DNA from: Flavobacterium album
GTDB taxonomy: Bacteria > Bacteroidota > Bacteroidia > Flavobacteriales > Flavobacteriaceae
DNA: 64,000 bases
Assembly: GCF_003096035.1 (NCBI RefSeq)
Contig: NZ_CP029186.1
Span: forward strand, 2,641,001 to 2,705,000
Direction of reading: 5' to 3'
Numbering within the stretch: position 1 is the first letter of the stretch; each line of letters begins with the position of its first letter. The notes under the pieces are model-generated. The model saw only the letters and a program-made list of their open reading frames with translations, did no database searches and was not told the DNA's origin. Shown here in pieces: positions 52,069 to 61,157 of this stretch. A program made the position numbers and the translations under genes.

Positions 52069-53427
52069 TTAATTACAGTGGCCATTTTGAATATCTGTAA
52101 CTGTTATTGGGTTTAGATTATATTGAATACCAAAACTTATCTGCCTTCCTGGTTCGGTAAGTGAACTGATTGCGCAAAAATCCTGAAGTGACGCGTTATT
52201 GTAAATATTAATAGAACCCCACTCTGTTGAAGATGTTGGTACAGGACTAAAATTCTCAAGTCCGTGCAGGGATGTAAGTGAATCGTTATAGCCTATGTAA
52301 ATCTTGCGGTTGTAGTTGTTAGGTGTGTAAGGAGAATTTGCAGAAAAGTCTGTAAGTCCCGAGAGATGCTCAATTGTAACTAATGTACTATTATCATTAA
52401 TTTCAAGATAGTTGATTGATTGCACATTTTGTAGCCCCTCAAGAGAAACGATATTATTGTTATGTTTAATTTCTATGGCATCGATTTGTATAATTCCTTC
52501 AAGTCCCTCCAATGATACTAATGCATCGCTATTTATAACTTTAAGGAAACGCATATTGCCTGAGACATTTAACGCCTGAATTGAAGTAAGGGCAGGGCAA
52601 TCAATGATTGATATGCCGTATTCTACAGTATTAACATTTCCCAATCCTTGAAGAGATGTGAGGCTTGTATTACCTTCAAGTGTAATCGTTCCTACTGAAA
52701 CAGAGCCTTCTAAACCTTGCAGTGATATAAGGGACGTACAATTTTTTAGTTCAATATTTGTAATATTTGGTCCGTTGCCAATTCCCTGAAATGATGTTAG
52801 TGAGCTATTACCATTAATACTGATGCTAAGCGACTCAACATTTGCCAGAGGTGCCAGAGAACTTATTAGAGGACATTGTAAGATCGATAGCTCCAGGTTA
52901 TCGATATTTTCTAATCCTTCCAGACTTTCCAAAGATGCATTTTCGTTAAGACCTAACATTACAGTTCCCGTGAGTTTTTCAAGGCCATTTAAATTTTTCA
53001 GGGCATAGTTATTTAATATAACAAAATCATGATATTCTCCTGTAAGCCCTTCCAGGTTTCGTAAACCCATTAAATCCTGAATACCTCCATTAGCTATAAT
53101 ATAAATCGATTCAGCATGCCTTATATTATGTAGCCCTTCAAGACTCCTAAGCTGGCCATTGCCGTAAATGTTTAATTCACCGCTAATTTCTGTCAGGCCT
53201 CTTAATCCTGAAAGGTCAGTGATATTGGTTTCTACAAACCTATTTCCTATTGTTAAATCACCAATTACAGAGCCATAATTAGATGCGGCAAAAGCATCAA
53301 CATCAGCCTGAGTTTCAAGAACCATAGTCCCCGATGCAAGTTTGGGAGTATTGTTATTATCATCGTTACTGCATGACAGCTGTAAAGCTGCAAAGAACAA
53401 AAGGCAAAGGAGTGTAATTTTTTTCAT
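52069..53427 (-). CDS. Leucine-rich-repeat-like surface lipoprotein
   Basis: 452 residues. Lipoprotein signal MKKITLLCLLFFAALQLSC followed by SNDDN, close to the acidic export signal that sends flavobacterial lipoproteins to the cell surface. The rest is about 15 irregular repeats of 22-25 residues with the pattern SLEGLxNIxxLxxLxIxNN, resembling receptor L-domain/BspA-like leucine-rich repeats. Probably a beta-solenoid for binding. AT-rich compared with neighbours. Monocistronic. Confidence 0.83.
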   Translation of the reverse strand: MKKITLLCLLFFAALQLSCSNDDNNNTPKLASGTMVLETQADVDAFAASNYGSVIGDLTIGNRFVETNITDLSGLRGLTEISGELNIYGNGQLRSLEGLHNIRHAESIYIIANGGIQDLMGLRNLEGLTGEYHDFVILNNYALKNLNGLEKLTGTVMLGLNENASLESLEGLENIDNLELSILQCPLISSLAPLANVESLSISINGNSSLTSFQGIGNGPNITNIELKNCTSLISLQGLEGSVSVGTITLEGNTSLTSLQGLGNVNTVEYGISIIDCPALTSIQALNVSGNMRFLKVINSDALVSLEGLEGIIQIDAIEIKHNNNIVSLEGLQNVQSINYLEINDNSTLVTIEHLSGLTDFSANSPYTPNNYNRKIYIGYNDSLTSLHGLENFSPVPTSSTEWGSINIYNNASLQDFCAISSLTEPGRQISFGIQYNLNPITVTDIQNGHCN

Positions 53428-53460
53428 AGCTGATTTTTTAAAGGGTTGTAATGATGAATA

Positions 53461-54813
53461 TTATGGCTGAATTCCCAAATAATTTGAAGGCGTTATCAGC
53501 ATCAGTTCTTCTTTTATATTATTACTAACGTTAAGGCCGTTAATAAAATTGTGTATCGCATTCTTATCAATGACAGTATTAGTCCGCGTAAGGTCTTTCA
53601 GCGCTTCATAAGGATTTGGGTATCCTTCGCGGCGCAGTATGGTTTGTATTGCTTCGGCAACTACGGCCCAATTTTTTTCGAGGTCTTCGGCAAATTTGTC
53701 GGCATTCAGTAGCAGTTTGTTAAGGCCTTTCAATGTGGCTTCGAAAGAAATGATAGTATGCCCCATCGGAACGCCAATATTTCGTAGTACCGTACTGTCG
53801 GTAAGGTCACGCTGTAATCTTGATAACGGCAGCTTGGCAGAAAGGTGCTCGAAAATAGCATTGGCTATCCCCAGGTTGCCTTCCGAGTTCTCAAAGTCGA
53901 TAGGGTTTACTTTATGCGGCATGGCCGAAGAGCCTATTTCGCCTGCTTTTATTTTCTGCTTAAAATAATCCATCGACACATAGGTCCAGATATCCCTGTC
54001 CAGGTCGATGATGATTGTATTGATGCGTTTCAGTGCATCGAAGAAGGCCGCAAAATGGTCGTAATGCTCTATCTGTGTGGTAGGAAACGAGTGTTTCAGC
54101 CCTAATGTACCTTCCACAAAATCATTGCCAAACTGTTTCCAGTCGCTTTTTGGATAGGCCACAAAATGCGCATTGAAATTGCCTGTCGCACCACCAAATT
54201 TAGCAGCGAACGGTATATTGAACAGTAATCGTAATTGCTCTTCCAAACGCTCTACAAACACACCAATCTCTTTCCCCAGGCGGGTAGGGGAAGCAGGTTG
54301 TCCGTGTGTGCGCGCCAGCATAGGTACATTAGCCCACTCTACGCTCAGCTCTTTTAATTTGGCAATAACAGCAATTAGCCCCGGCATATAAACATCTTCA
54401 AAGGCTTCTTTTGTAGATAGCGGGATGGCGGTATTGTTAATATCCTGAGAGGTAAGCCCAAAATGGATAAATTCTTTAAAAGCCTCAAGACCCAATTGGT
54501 CAAAAGCTTTTTTGATAAAATATTCCACGGCTTTTACATCGTGGTTAGTAGTCTTTTCGATCTCTTTTATATGCCGGGCATCATCTGATCTAAAATTCCT
54601 GTAAATGTCCCGCAACGGTTCAAAGGTGTTTTTATCTACGCCGGTAAGTTGCGGCAGTGGCAGTTCGCAAAGCGCGATAAAATATTCAATCTCGACAAGG
54701 ACACGGTAGCGTATCAGCGCCTCTTCAGAAAAATAACGGGATAAGGATACGGTTTTGCCACGGTACCTCCCATCAATAGGGGATATGGCATTCAGTTCGG
54801 ATAATTGCTGCAT
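53461..54813 (-). CDS. purB: Adenylosuccinate lyase
   Basis: 450 residues with the fumarase/aspartase superfamily signature GSSAMPHKVNPIDFEN near 288, catalytic region RTHGQPASPTRLGKE and TTNHDVKAVEYF. Splits fumarate from SAICAR and adenylosuccinate in purine synthesis. The Ser of the GSS loop is the general acid/base in this family. Confidence 0.96.
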   Translation of the reverse strand: MQQLSELNAISPIDGRYRGKTVSLSRYFSEEALIRYRVLVEIEYFIALCELPLPQLTGVDKNTFEPLRDIYRNFRSDDARHIKEIEKTTNHDVKAVEYFIKKAFDQLGLEAFKEFIHFGLTSQDINNTAIPLSTKEAFEDVYMPGLIAVIAKLKELSVEWANVPMLARTHGQPASPTRLGKEIGVFVERLEEQLRLLFNIPFAAKFGGATGNFNAHFVAYPKSDWKQFGNDFVEGTLGLKHSFPTTQIEHYDHFAAFFDALKRINTIIIDLDRDIWTYVSMDYFKQKIKAGEIGSSAMPHKVNPIDFENSEGNLGIANAIFEHLSAKLPLSRLQRDLTDSTVLRNIGVPMGHTIISFEATLKGLNKLLLNADKFAEDLEKNWAVVAEAIQTILRREGYPNPYEALKDLTRTNTVIDKNAIHNFINGLNVSNNIKEELMLITPSNYLGIQP

Positions 54814-54936
54814 TGTAGTTGTGTTGTATTGGAATTAACCGCAAATATAGGTTTTTGAAGGCAAATTTAAAAGCTATAAATCATGCCATTTACGCAACAC
54901 GAAAAAACTGACAGCAATATCTGCGAAATATTTTGC

Positions 54937-56130
54937 TTAAAAAACGATTAGGTTAATATCCCTGTAGGATAAAGAGAACCAGTCGGCAACAGAGCGGTTT
55001 GTCAGCAGGCCGTGATAGTAATAAATACCATTCTTTAACCCCGCATTGCAGCGTATCGCGCTTTCTATGCCGCCATCGTCAGCCATTTGCAAAAGGAAAG
55101 GGCTTATGATATTACTAATAGACATTGAAGCCGTTTTTGAATAGCGTGACGGGATGTTAGGTACACAGTAATGGATAACATTATTCTTTACAAAAGTCGG
55201 CTTCTCGTGTGTAGTCACTTCCGATGTTTCAAAGCAGCCTCCTGTGTCGATACATACATCAATGATCACAGCGCCTTTTTTCATGTGCTCTACCATTGTT
55301 TCGCTCACGATAATTGGCGTACGGTTTTTTCCCTTCATCGCACCAATAGCCACGTCGCAGCGCATCAGGGCTTTAAGGAGTGATTTTTCCTGTATGGTAG
55401 ATGTGAAGATACGCTGGTTGAGCGCGTTTTGCAAGCGGCGTAATTTGGTGATTGAATTATCAAAAACCTTTACGCTTGCCCCAAGGCCTAAGGCAGTTTT
55501 TGCGGCAAATTCAGCTACTGTGCCCGCCCCGATGATAACGATCTCTGTAGGTGGCACCCCCGTGATATTACCCAACAACAATCCTTTGCCGATCTTTTGG
55601 TTGATCATTAATTCAGCAGCTATCAGTACCGATGCCGTTCCCGCTATTTCGCTAAGCGACTTTACGGCAGGATAGGAACCATCCTCATCTTTTATGAATT
55701 CAAAAGCAAGTGCGGTAATTTTTTTGGAGGCCAGCGCCTCAAAATATTCTTTTCGCTGTGTCTTTAATTGTATGGCCGAAATAATAAGCGTTTCGGGGTT
55801 CATCATTTCGATTTCCGAAACAGTAGGCGGCTCCACTTTCAATATCACCGGGCACCCGAAAACCTTTTTAGGATCCTGTGTTATTTCCGCACCGGCATTA
55901 CTATATTCCCTGTCGCTATAGCTGGAGCTAAGTCCCGCGCCTGCCTCGATCATTACGCGGTGTCCATGGGCAGTAAGCGAATTCACGGCGTCGGGTGTAA
56001 GGCAAATCCTTCGTTCCTGGTAGGATGTTTCTTTAGGGATACCAATAAAGAGCTCGCTCTTTTGCCGGGCCACTTCAAGTTTCTCTTCCTGCGGAAGCAG
56101 CTGCTGCTTTGTAAAAGGTGTTAAGGACAT
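54937..56130 (-). CDS. ald: Alanine dehydrogenase
   Basis: 397 residues. AlaDH/PNT N-terminal domain (IGIPKETSYQERRICLTPDAV), Rossmann motif VIIGAGTVAEFAAKTALGLGASVKVFD and the C-terminal VPNIPSRYSKTAS. Interconverts alanine and pyruvate with NAD and ammonia. A 33-residue N-terminal extension precedes the family start. The order porX-tsaE-ald on one strand, with short gaps, is one I know from related genomes. Confidence 0.92.
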   Translation of the reverse strand: MSLTPFTKQQLLPQEEKLEVARQKSELFIGIPKETSYQERRICLTPDAVNSLTAHGHRVMIEAGAGLSSSYSDREYSNAGAEITQDPKKVFGCPVILKVEPPTVSEIEMMNPETLIISAIQLKTQRKEYFEALASKKITALAFEFIKDEDGSYPAVKSLSEIAGTASVLIAAELMINQKIGKGLLLGNITGVPPTEIVIIGAGTVAEFAAKTALGLGASVKVFDNSITKLRRLQNALNQRIFTSTIQEKSLLKALMRCDVAIGAMKGKNRTPIIVSETMVEHMKKGAVIIDVCIDTGGCFETSEVTTHEKPTFVKNNVIHYCVPNIPSRYSKTASMSISNIISPFLLQMADDGGIESAIRCNAGLKNGIYYYHGLLTNRSVADWFSLSYRDINLIVF

Positions 56131-56183
56131 GGATTGTAGCGGATATTTGGCTCTAATTTACAAAAAAAATTAAACGAAAGTAA

Positions 56184-56591
56184 CTATTTTACGGTGAGCT
56201 GCCTTTTGCCGTCGGGCAGCATTTTCATGGTAATGGCAGTATGGTCTATGGGTATGAGGTTTGGCGTTTTCTCCGGCCATTCGATAAAGCACAGGTTGCC
56301 CGAATAAAAATATTCATCAATACCCATGTCATACGCTTCCGATTCGCTGTTAAGGCGGTACAGGTCAAAGTGGTACAATATCCTGCCATCCTCGGTCTCA
56401 TATTCGTTAACTAGCGAAAAGGTTGGGCTTGATGTCATGTCCTTCACGCCCAGTTGCCCTGCCAGTGCCTTGATGAATGTTGTTTTCCCCACACCCATAC
56501 CCGCGTGGAACGTTATGATGCTTTTGATGTTCTGTGCCAATACCTGCTTTGCGGCACTGTCTATTTCCTCAAGGGAAAAAGTGATTTCCAT
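56184..56591 (-). CDS. tsaE: tRNA threonylcarbamoyladenosine biosynthesis ATPase TsaE
   Basis: 135 residues with P-loop GMGVGKTTFIKAL (about 30-42), switch TSSPTFSLVNEYE and the C-terminal FIEWPEK motif. Acts with TsaB and TsaD to place t6A on tRNA; TsaC is encoded at 19120-19740. The gene starts 14 bases after porX ends. Confidence 0.94.
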   Translation of the reverse strand: MEITFSLEEIDSAAKQVLAQNIKSIITFHAGMGVGKTTFIKALAGQLGVKDMTSSPTFSLVNEYETEDGRILYHFDLYRLNSESEAYDMGIDEYFYSGNLCFIEWPEKTPNLIPIDHTAITMKMLPDGKRQLTVK

Positions 56592-56605
56592 ATAATTGTA
56601 AACGA

Positions 56606-58159
56606 TTATTTAGGGTTGAACACAAGGAACGGGATGATCATTTCCTCCAGGGAGATACCACCATGCTGGTAAGTATTCCTGTAATAGCTCACATAATGGT
56701 TGTAATTATTTACATAAGCAAGAAAATGGTCATTTTTAGCAAATATGTAGGAGCTGCTCATGTTAATGGCAGGCAGCTGTATACGCTTCGGATCCCTTAC
56801 GGCATATACATCGCGGTCTTCATAAGTAAGGCTGCGGCCCGTTTTGTAGCGCAGGTTGAGGCTGGTATTCTTGTCGCCGATAACCTTGCTCGGGTTTTTT
56901 ACATTAATGGTACCATGATCAGTAGTTAGTATTAGCCTGAAGCCCATCTGCTGTGCCTGCTGTATCATTTCAAGCAATGGTGAGTTGCGGAACCAGCTCA
57001 GGGTGAGTGAGCGGTAGGCCTTGTCGTTACTGGCAAGTTCTTTTACCACATCCATTTCGGTCTTGGCGTGCGAGAGCATATCTACAAAGTTGTAAACTAT
57101 CGTAGTCAGGTCGTTGTCTTTAAGCCCCTTAAAGTTATCCACCAGCTTTTGCCCGTCGCGGAAATTGGTGATCTTATAGTATTCCTGTTTCAGGTTCTGT
57201 AGGCCAAGGCGCTTTAGCTGCTCAGTAAGGAACTCGCCTTCATAGAGGTTTTTTCCGCCTTCGTCAACATCGTTTTTCCAGTACTGCGGGAATTTTTTCT
57301 CCATTTCCAACGGCGTAAGGCCTGAGAAAATAGCGTTACGGGCATATTGCGTTGCCGTAGGGAGTATAGCGTAATAAGCAGCCTCTTTTTCCAGTTTATA
57401 ATGGTTAGATACCACATTTTCAAAAGCTTTCCACTGGTCATAGCGCAGGTTGTCGATAACTACAAACAGTATCGGCTGCTTCTTTTGTATCTCGGGCACA
57501 ACAAGCTCACGAAACACGTTGTGCGAAAGCACCGGTTTGTCGGCTTTTGGCTCATACCAGTCCTCATAATTCTTTTCAATGAATTTACCGAACTGCGAGT
57601 TGGCTTCTACTTTTTGCGATTCCAGTATTTCCACCATAGCCTGGTCTTCTATATTCTCAAGTTCAAGTTCCCAATATATGAGTCGCTTGTACATTTCAAT
57701 CCAGTCTTCCCAGGAGTTTACCATGCCCATATCCATGGATATTTTACGGAATTCCTTTTGGTAATCCAATGTTGTTTTAGACGATACAAGGCGCGAATTG
57801 TCGAGGTTCTTCTTAAGCGAAAGCAATATCTGGTTCGGGTTAACCGGCTTAATGAGGTAGTCGGCAATCTTAGAGCCGATAGCATCTTCCATGATGTACT
57901 CTTCCTCACTTTTCGTGATCATGATCACCGGCACCGACGATTTTTTTTCTTTAATTATCGAAAGCGTTTCCAACCCGCTAAGGCCTGGCATATTTTCGTC
58001 AAGGAACACAACATCAAAGTTTTCCTTGTCAAAAAGTTCAATAGCATCCTGCCCGTTGTTAGCCGTAGTTACCTTGTAGTTTTTCTTTTCAAGGAAAAGG
58101 ATGTGGGGCTTAAGCATGTCTATTTCATCATCCACCCAAAGTATCTTAATCTCATTCAT
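56606..58159 (-). CDS. porX: PorX-type response regulator with PglZ/alkaline phosphatase-like domain
   Basis: 517 residues. Receiver domain with D10/D11 and phosphoacceptor D54 (VVFLDENMPGLSG), then a helical linker and a PglZ domain of the alkaline phosphatase fold (FVVIDNLRYDQWK, NFVDMLSHAKTEMD, LTTDHGTINVKNP). PorX with kinase PorY controls type IX secretion in Porphyromonas, and its PglZ domain hydrolyses oligonucleotides. Here it fits with two T9SS cargo genes in the same window. No PorY adjoins. Confidence 0.93.
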   Translation of the reverse strand: MNEIKILWVDDEIDMLKPHILFLEKKNYKVTTANNGQDAIELFDKENFDVVFLDENMPGLSGLETLSIIKEKKSSVPVIMITKSEEEYIMEDAIGSKIADYLIKPVNPNQILLSLKKNLDNSRLVSSKTTLDYQKEFRKISMDMGMVNSWEDWIEMYKRLIYWELELENIEDQAMVEILESQKVEANSQFGKFIEKNYEDWYEPKADKPVLSHNVFRELVVPEIQKKQPILFVVIDNLRYDQWKAFENVVSNHYKLEKEAAYYAILPTATQYARNAIFSGLTPLEMEKKFPQYWKNDVDEGGKNLYEGEFLTEQLKRLGLQNLKQEYYKITNFRDGQKLVDNFKGLKDNDLTTIVYNFVDMLSHAKTEMDVVKELASNDKAYRSLTLSWFRNSPLLEMIQQAQQMGFRLILTTDHGTINVKNPSKVIGDKNTSLNLRYKTGRSLTYEDRDVYAVRDPKRIQLPAINMSSSYIFAKNDHFLAYVNNYNHYVSYYRNTYQHGGISLEEMIIPFLVFNPK

Positions 58160-58302
58160 TTTATGAGTATTTTTCGTTCGTAAATTGATCCTGCAAGTTA
58201 GAGTTATTTAACGATTTTCTTCCTAATTATTTTATAAAAGTAGATGTTTATTTTTTGCTTTACGATGGTAGCAATGAATCGTCAGGCATTATACAGATTC
58301 CC

Positions 58303-58333
58303 GACCTGCAAGGTTTTCAAAACCTTGTAGGTC
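58303..58333. repeat. Palindromic REP-like element
   Basis: gacctgcaaggtttt (58303-58317) pairs with 58319-58333 around a single central base, one mismatch. A related shorter copy (aaggttttgaaaacct) lies at about 58361-58376. Located between the divergent porX and bshB1 genes. Confidence 0.8.
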
Positions 58334-58441
58334 TGGATGCATACTGAATAACTCTACCTTTAAGGTTTTGAAAACCTCGAAGAAAGGCTAAGATGGAACC
58401 ACTAAACTTTCGTAAATTTGCACCAACATTCAGGAAAACAC

Positions 58442-59158
58442 ATGAAATTAGATATACTCGTTTTTGGCGCACATCCGGATGATGTGGAGCTTAGCTGCGG
58501 CGCAACCATTGCAAAAGAGATCTCACTCGGTAAAAAAGTTGGGATCGTCGATCTTACCCGTGGCGAGCTTGGTACCCGTGGATCTGCGGAGATAAGGGAT
58601 GAAGAAGCCGCAGAAGCTGCAAAGATACTTGGGGTGGATATTAGGGAAAACCTGCGTTTTCGCGACGGCTTTTTTATAAACGATGAAGCACACCAGCTGG
58701 AGATCATAAAAATGATACGCAAATACCGGCCGGAGATCGTGATCTGCAACGCGGTGGATGACCGCCATATCGATCACGGAAGGGGAAGCAAGCTGGTTTC
58801 AGACGCCTGCTTTTTATCAGGGCTAAGAAGGATAGAAACCCAACTGGATGGGACAGGGCAGGAGGCGTGGAGACCCAGGCTTGTATACCATTATATACAA
58901 TGGAAAAACCTGGTGCCGGATTTTGTAGTTGATGTTACGGGTTTTATGGATGTAAAGGTACAATCGCTGATGGCTTACAAATCGCAATTTTACGACCCGT
59001 GGAGCAATGAACCGGTAACGCCTATAGCCACAAAAAACTTTAAGGACAGTATTCTTTACCGCGCAGCCGACCTTGGAAGGCTTATTAATTCCGAATATGC
59101 CGAAGGTTTTACAGTGGAAAGGTATTTGGCAGTGAACAGCTTAGGAGATTTGATATAA
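58442..59158 (+). CDS. bshB1: Bacillithiol biosynthesis deacetylase BshB1
   Basis: 238 residues from ATG 58442; the frame upstream lacks homology. LmbE-type zinc deacetylase: AHPDDVELSCGATI near the N-terminus and DRHIDHGRG for metal binding. Removes acetate from GlcNAc-malate to give GlcN-malate, the second step of bacillithiol synthesis. Indicates that the cell uses bacillithiol and not glutathione as its main low-molecular-weight thiol. Confidence 0.92.
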   Translation: MKLDILVFGAHPDDVELSCGATIAKEISLGKKVGIVDLTRGELGTRGSAEIRDEEAAEAAKILGVDIRENLRFRDGFFINDEAHQLEIIKMIRKYRPEIVICNAVDDRHIDHGRGSKLVSDACFLSGLRRIETQLDGTGQEAWRPRLVYHYIQWKNLVPDFVVDVTGFMDVKVQSLMAYKSQFYDPWSNEPVTPIATKNFKDSILYRAADLGRLINSEYAEGFTVERYLAVNSLGDLI

Positions 59159-59175
59159 AAAAGATAAATTTTTCC

Positions 59176-59205
59176 TTGCAGGAACGGCGAAATGCCTTAT
59201 ATTTG
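59176..59205 (+). promoter_or_regulatory. Promoter of tRNA-His
   Basis: TTG (59176-59178), 19 bases, TATATTTG (59198-59205), followed by CACTCGC: exact Bacteroidetes consensus, 17 bases before the tRNA. Confidence 0.88.
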
Positions 59206-59221
59206 CACTCGCAAAACAAAT

Positions 59222-59296
59222 GGTGATTGTAGCTCAGTTGGTTAGAGCGTTGGATTGTGGTTCCAAAGGTCGCGGGTTCGAGCCCCGTCTTTCACC
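59222..59296 (+). tRNA. tRNA-His(GUG)
   Basis: Anticodon loop TTGTGGT gives GUG; the G-1 opposite C73 expected of tRNA-His is encoded. T-arm GGTTCGAGCCCC. In the acceptor stem the pairs 5-68 and 6-67 are both T opposite T, so the stem has two mismatches. CCA is not encoded. Confidence 0.93.
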
Positions 59297-59306
59297 CTTC
59301 TTTTAG

Positions 59307-59334
59307 GCCCCGGAAATTAACCGGGGCTTTTTTT
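59307..59334 (+). terminator. Terminator of tRNA-His
   Basis: Stem gccccgg/ccggggc (59307-59313, 59321-59327) with a 7-base loop and a run of T. Confidence 0.9.
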
Positions 59335-59395
59335 ATGGCATATCTTAAAATCTTAAATTTATTGGTATATTTATCCTGTTTAACGGATAGCATTT

Positions 59396-59680
59396 ATGGA
59401 AATCGATTATAAAGATCTTGAAGACAGGTTCGACTGCGCCTGTAAAGATGTTGTGACTAATTTATCGCAGATATATAAGTCGGATTACGAATCACAGGGA
59501 CCGGAGAAATTGCTCACTTTTTTTGAACTCATACAAAATGAATTTGATAATGTGAAATTGTCATTTATTCGCGAAAATAGAATTAGTTCAGATCAAAAGG
59601 CATTGCAATCTATATTCAATATTGCAAAAACATATGCTAAAAGATGCCTGGATGATTACGGGAAAATATCTGCAAATTAG
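59396..59680 (+). CDS. Small hypothetical protein, paralogue A, 94 aa
   Basis: 94 residues, predicted helical, cytoplasmic. Shares a plan with the 92-residue protein at 60093: start [ME]xxDYKxLExxxxxACxDV, a central Fxx.xQxEFxxxxxSF, and the ending KxYAKxCxxDxxKI. I do not recognise the family. Between tRNA-His and the rRNA operon. Confidence 0.7.
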   Translation: MEIDYKDLEDRFDCACKDVVTNLSQIYKSDYESQGPEKLLTFFELIQNEFDNVKLSFIRENRISSDQKALQSIFNIAKTYAKRCLDDYGKISAN

Positions 59681-60092
59681 TTTCCTGTACAAGATGACTT
59701 TTTAAAATCATATTTAATATCAGGAAAGTTTAATTATCTATTAATTTATAATATATTTGATGCAAAATTGGCGGGAAAGTTTTTGAACTGCTTTATTTTT
59801 GGGGGCATTTATAGGCGCTAGTTTAATATAAAAGCCGGTACCGCCAGTTTTTACAATCTTCATATATGTGTGTGCAAATAATTATACCGAAATATCCATA
59901 ATTATTACATTTAATTATTTTTAAAATCCTTTCCATTTTAGAAATGCATGTTGAAATACCCATTTTTAACTAGGGGCAAGATACTTTTCTAACGGAACGA
60001 AAAATTTTATTAATTTTAAGTTAAATATCATAACTTCATCGAAAATCCATTTATTTATTTTGCGCTCAGAATTTTTCAATTAAATACTACTA
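59681..60092. other. AT-rich intergenic region, 412 bases
   Basis: No gene seen in either strand beyond a roughly 40-codon minus-strand frame without support. It separates the two paralogous small genes and is among the most AT-rich stretches of the window. Confidence 0.5.
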
Positions 60093-60371
60093 ATGAGTTT
60101 CGATTATAAAGAATTAGAAGAGCAATTAGCAATTGCATGTAATGATGTACATCAGGATTTTCTCAGGAGATTCAATAGTGATATTTATATATCTGCAGGG
60201 GGCGCCAGACTTGAAATTTTTATAAACGATCTTCAAAAAGAATTTGAAGGTGCCGCTATGTCTTTCCTTAAAAAATACAATCTCGAAAAAGACACCGAAG
60301 CAAAGAAAAGGATTCTTACCATTACTAAGCTGTATGCAAAAAAATGCATTGAGGATTTCAGTAAGATATAG
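60093..60371 (+). CDS. Small hypothetical protein, paralogue B, 92 aa
   Basis: 92 residues (MSFDYKELEEQLAIACNDVH ... TKLYAKKCIEDFSKI), the second member of the pair described at 59396. The two proteins share the DYK.LE start, an AC.DV motif, an EF....SF core and a YAK.C..D..KI end, so they derive from a tandem duplication. Function unknown. Confidence 0.7.
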   Translation: MSFDYKELEEQLAIACNDVHQDFLRRFNSDIYISAGGARLEIFINDLQKEFEGAAMSFLKKYNLEKDTEAKKRILTITKLYAKKCIEDFSKI

Positions 60372-60466
60372 CCTCATATAAACAGGGTCGATTTACGCTA
60401 CATATTTTTACATATATATACTAGGAGCGAAATGTCCTTTCATTTCCAGCTATCCCTTTTCCCGCT

Positions 60467-60529
60467 ATCCGCTCTATCCCCGCCGAAAAAGGCGGGGGAT
60501 GCCGCTGCTATCAGGGCTATCGGCCATCT
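60467..60529. repeat. Dispersed repeat, copy 2 (copy 1 at 7041-7103)
   Basis: tccccgccgaaaaaggcggg with flanking sequence through cagggctatcggccatct; aligned to copy 1 over about 63 bases with few differences. Confidence 0.85.
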
Positions 60530-60604
60530 GTCTGTATATTTGTGATGTTTCTTATGTGTATCACAATACTATATTATTATATAGTATGTCGGTTGGGTAG
60601 GCAC

Positions 60605-60670
60605 GTCCTGGCTCCCCCCTCCTTGGGAGATAGCTTGTCCCGATTGATCGGGAGGCCGGGGGTGAGGCAT
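60605..60670. repeat. G/C-rich palindromic element (related to 15576-15620)
   Basis: cctggctcccccctccttgg followed by an internal palindrome tcccgattgatcggga and ggccgggggtgagg; same family as the element upstream of uvrD. Part of the long stretch before the rRNA promoters that holds no gene. Confidence 0.7.
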
Positions 60671-60870
60671 GATCAGGCCACTTTTGCGCGGCAAAAACCT
60701 CTGTGTCCTCTATTCGATATTATAGATAAAAACTCTCGTGCTACTCTGTGCTTGCTCTGTGAAACTCTGAGGTACAAAAAAATCCAAAAAAACTTTCTGT
60801 GTCAAAAACCACGTTAACAAAGAGTTAAGGAAAAGCGAAGAAAAAAGATAAAAAAAAGGCGTTGAAAAGT

Positions 60871-60900
60871 TTGGAAAAGCGGAATAAGTGCCTACTTTTG
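60871..60900 (+). promoter_or_regulatory. rRNA promoter P1
   Basis: TTG (60871-60873), 19 bases, TACTTTTG (60893-60900), followed by CATCCGC. Exact Bacteroidetes promoter consensus. Confidence 0.8.
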
Positions 60901-60917
60901 CATCCGCATTCAAGGCA

Positions 60918-61019
60918 ATGTTCTTAGACAGACTGAAACGCAAACGGCCCTTTAAAGACGGGCGCTTTACTATACTAAGTAGGGTGGCGGTCAAAAAAGG
61001 GAAGCTTAAAAAAAAGTAA
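60918..61019 (+). CDS. Possible 33-residue basic leader peptide between rRNA promoters
   Basis: ATG 60918 to TAA 61019 encodes MFLDRLKRKRPFKDGRF followed by TILSRVAVKKGKLKKK: 33 residues, about 14 basic. It starts some 10 bases after the expected start site of promoter P1. It may be a real small protein, a leader peptide or chance. No homologue recognised. Confidence 0.3.
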   Translation: MFLDRLKRKRPFKDGRFTILSRVAVKKGKLKKK

Positions 61020-61027
61020 AAAAAGAT

Positions 61028-61059
61028 TTGGATTGTAAAGGGAAAAGAAATTATCTTTG
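61028..61059 (+). promoter_or_regulatory. rRNA promoter P2
   Basis: TTG (61028-61030), 21 bases, TATCTTTG (61052-61059), then CCCTCC. Fits the consensus with the longer spacing. Confidence 0.65.
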
Positions 61060-61157
61060 CCCTCCCTAACCGAAAGGAAAAGGAAGCAAGTTCACTTCAA
61101 AAAAAATACTGAAAAATAAGCTTTAGAAAATAAATTAAAAAAAGTTTTCAAAAACGC

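Noticed and set aside
60542..60817. 91-codon open frame upstream of the rRNA operon
   Set aside because: Runs across palindromic repeat elements and has no coherent protein features.
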